DNA from: CAZOEL01 sp964578835
Lineage (GTDB): Bacteria > Desulfobacterota > Syntrophobacteria > Syntrophobacterales > Syntrophobacteraceae
Length of the DNA stretch: 44,171 nt
NCBI GenBank assembly: GCA_964578835.1
Contig: CAZOEL010000060.1
Location: 1-44,171, forward strand
Direction: 5' to 3'
Below are positions 42,185 to 44,171 of this stretch, in pieces. Position 1 is the stretch's first letter. Every line of letters starts with the position of its first letter. Made by a program: the position numbers and the translations under genes. The notes under the pieces are model-generated. The model did no database searches. It saw only the letters and a program-made list of their open reading frames with translations, and was not told the origin of the DNA.

Positions 42185-43171
42185 TCACACTCCGAGCATG
42201 CTCAAGAGTTGTAGAGCAGAATTAAGTCCTTCCCCAGGCTTATATCCTCCTCGTAATTCGACCAGCCTATTGAATGCAACAGCCAAAGCTGGACCTAGGT
42301 CAGGTGAGGCGGTGTTGAACACACTCTGATTCAATACATCGAGATCTTCTTCCTGCAGAGGAATGCCATTCACGCGAGCATAGATGACGAGGGCCATTCG
42401 CACCGTCTCATTATCTTTATCGATCAACGTGTTGACGGTCTTTACAACGGAGGATACTGTTGCCAGACCGTAGAGTGCTTTGAATGTGTTACTGAGCACC
42501 ATTTGCGGTGGGCGTTCAATTTTGCCGTTGTCCAAGATGTCCCTCAGTATGTCGTCGGCATCGAACAATAAAGAGGGGAATCGAGCCAAATCCTGCACGA
42601 TTGCTCCAAGCAGCCAAGAAGGTGCCAAGGGGATACTCTGAATATCTGACACAAGAGCAATGGGAAGGCCTGGAGCCAAGGAAAAAACAGCCGCCGTCGA
42701 CTGAGAGACATCTGAGAAGAATTCCCCGGAAACCAGGAGCTTTGCAATTCTACGAGCCTCTTCGTCAGTAATGCTTTTATCTGTTTCGTTGGCAAATTCG
42801 AGCACAAAGTTCTCGAAAACATCTGGCACATCCCGTGCTTGGAGTGGTTGATGAGGAAAGGGATAATGCCTTCCAGGTTTAACGAGAAATGCTTTGATGG
42901 CCTCTTTGATCAATCCGGCGTCCAGATTACCCTTGCCAGCCATTCGGTCAGCGACTTTTTGGGCCATAAATTCCAGGAAGCTTTCTCCAACTGGTGTATG
43001 GTCTACAGAGTCTTTACGATTTGCAAGAAACCCAAGAAGAGCAGGAAAATTCATATTTGAAATGTGATAGCTCACTTCTCTGATTTGACTATCAGAGAGC
43101 TTTCCTTGAGCCTGCAGCTCTTTCTTCAGATGCTCAATCCCTACCTGAATTAACCGATCGTAATTGTTCAT
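42185..43171 (-). CDS. Hypothetical protein (328 residues)
   Basis: Not recognised. GGAGGAGG lies about six bases before the ATG, one of the best ribosome binding sites in the window. The N-terminus (MNNYDRLIQVGIEHLKKELQ) is helical. The middle has a hydrophobic stretch (AAVFSLAPGLPIALVSDIQS) that could be a membrane or buried helix. The rest is mostly helical. It has no neighbours on its strand, and function cannot be guessed. Confidence 0.7.
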   Translation of the reverse strand: MNNYDRLIQVGIEHLKKELQAQGKLSDSQIREVSYHISNMNFPALLGFLANRKDSVDHTPVGESFLEFMAQKVADRMAGKGNLDAGLIKEAIKAFLVKPGRHYPFPHQPLQARDVPDVFENFVLEFANETDKSITDEEARRIAKLLVSGEFFSDVSQSTAAVFSLAPGLPIALVSDIQSIPLAPSWLLGAIVQDLARFPSLLFDADDILRDILDNGKIERPPQMVLSNTFKALYGLATVSSVVKTVNTLIDKDNETVRMALVIYARVNGIPLQEEDLDVLNQSVFNTASPDLGPALAVAFNRLVELRGGYKPGEGLNSALQLLSMLGV

Positions 43172-44023
43172 TTGTTACCTCCTCCTTTGGCCGGTTGATT
43201 ACCAAGATGGACTCAACTCATTGCCTGAATCTATTGCTACGTCCTCCTCTACTTCTCAATACTCAATTCAGGAAGAAACAATGCCGCTCAAGTGCTTTGA
43301 TGAGCGAGAGCTATCCGAGACTAATGGGTTTATGCCTATACAGCTTTCCTTCTTGCTCCAGCCTCAGCTCTTTTCGCTTCCGTTCACGAGGCTGTCGCTT
43401 TTCCCTCATTTAGCCACTATCTGTCACCGCACGATTTTGTCAATCATCGAAAATCATTTCGATCACGCAATAGTAAGGTAGCTTATATAATCCTTGAGAA
43501 AGTTCTATTAGGTGCCCTTCGCGCCATACTCCTTGTGGATGAATATGAAAAGTGCATAAATATTAGATTGAAAGGTAGCTATGAGCAACAAAAAAATAAG
43601 TCTGAATACTTTTTGCGTGTTATCATCCTGACTGCTCGCAGGCCCCTGGCGAGGGCCATAATCCTCTGTTCATCCTTCACCCCAGGAACTACATACCTCC
43701 TTGGTCAATCTCTATCAGCAGCCAAACTGGACAAGGACATCATACCTTTGTCACCTATGGATGAATCGCAGAACGACATATGGTAACATTTCAAAACAAC
43801 ATATAGAGGGCCAATCCAGGACTGATACCACAGATCTTGTCTACAGACAAGGTTCTGTACGCGAAGCCTCCAAATGGGCTTCGTCGGCTCAAACTTAAGG
43901 AGCCGTATTCACTTCTGTAGGCGCGTTTGCTTTATCCGTTTAGGTGGAATCCATAACGCCATGTACGATTTAAATAGGGGCTATCGAATATAACCCCAAT
44001 AAATACAGATGCATAGGAGTTAG
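43172..44023. other. Gene-free stretch near the right edge
   Basis: About 850 bases with no supported gene. Small inverted repeats are visible: CTTGTCT-AC-AGACAAG (43836-43851) and CGAAGCC/GGCTTCG around 43861-43882. It should also hold the promoter of the minus-strand gene ending at 42185. Several short open frames exist but lack ribosome binding sites. Confidence 0.4.
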
Positions 44024-44171
44024 AACATGTTATGAACTTTGAAATATCGGCACCAGCCAAATACTAAGGCAACACTTATCTCGGCAGGAAATTTTCTTAT
44101 CGGCTCCCTCGATCGGCAGCAATGACGACCGATCTTTTTTCGCACAGAAAATGGAGGTAGAATCAGAGAAA
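44024..44171 (+). mobile_element. Probable left end of an IS5-like element (continues outside window)
   Basis: TGTTATGAACTTTGAAATATC (44028-44048, written here in two parts: TGTTATGAACT and TTGAAATATC) matches the terminal repeat of the 39180-39360 element at 20 of 21 bases. It is preceded by TTAG (44020-44023), the same four bases that precede that element. An ATG at 44151 after a purine-rich stretch could begin the transposase. This is an inference from the ends alone. Confidence 0.5.

Noticed and set aside
43600..43710. Possible 33-codon minus-strand gene with GTG start
   Set aside because: Too short, poor ribosome binding site, no neighbours on the same transcript.
34452..44171. CRISPR array or known CRISPR effector near the CHAT gene
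   Set aside because: CHAT proteases can partner with type III-E CRISPR, so I looked for regularly spaced direct repeats and a Cas7-11-like gene; none is visible in the window.
20242..44171. Second copy of the tRNA-Asp 3' end as attR
   Set aside because: By eye I found no repeat of the T-arm/acceptor sequence; a computer search could still find a short or degenerate core.

Overview
The window looks like a chromosome segment from a Gram-negative anaerobe of the deltaproteobacterial (Thermodesulfobacteriota, perhaps Syntrophobacter-like) kind. The supporting signs are a liv / acyl-CoA ligase / Etf cluster, the order tig-clpP-clpX-lon, a gspG pseudopilin gene and an SPase II lipoprotein. This placement is an inference from gene content, not from a marker phylogeny.

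Layout. (1) 1-11.7 kb, all minus strand: a branched-chain amino-acid-type ABC transporter (livF cut by the window edge, then livG, livM, livH, livK), a DUF434/DUF5616 protein coupled to a fatty-acyl-CoA ligase, the electron-transfer flavoprotein pair etfA/etfB with a clear terminator, a PerR-type peroxide sensor and mnmG. Together the liv, ligase and Etf genes suggest import and CoA activation of organic acids or amino acids, with beta-oxidation electrons passed to Etf. (2) 11.9-20.3 kb, plus strand: a TIGR01212-family radical SAM protein, gspG, tRNA-Leu(UAG), the proteostasis block tig-clpP-clpX-lon, then tRNA-Val(UAC) and tRNA-Asp(GUC) ending in a strong terminator.

(3) 20.3-34.5 kb: an integrative element next to tRNA-Asp. 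It carries a tyrosine integrase, a small HTH protein, a UvsW-like SF2 helicase split by a LAGLIDADG intein exactly in its Walker A motif, a DnaB-like helicase, a DnaG-like primase, a full-length NAD+-dependent DNA ligase, an XRE regulator with a matching operator/promoter, an AP2/HNH-like mobile gene, a HicA-like protein and many small coupled genes. No capsid, tail, portal or terminase gene is visible, so it could be a phage replication module, a satellite or a plasmid-like element. I could not find the distal attachment site.

(4) 34.5-44.2 kb: a visibly more AT-rich, mobile-element-littered accessory island. Its core is a candidate conflict/defence module: a small membrane protein resembling EACC1 (effector-associated constant component 1), overlapped by a CHAT (caspase-like) protease, followed by a leaderless M6-family metalloprotease. 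Nearby are a permuted papain-fold (YiiX/C92-like) hydrolase, a lipoprotein and an unrecognised minus-strand gene. Two MITE-like elements flank the protease genes. The window ends in what looks like the start of a related IS5-like element. The EACC1-CHAT-M6 arrangement is the most interesting content of the window.
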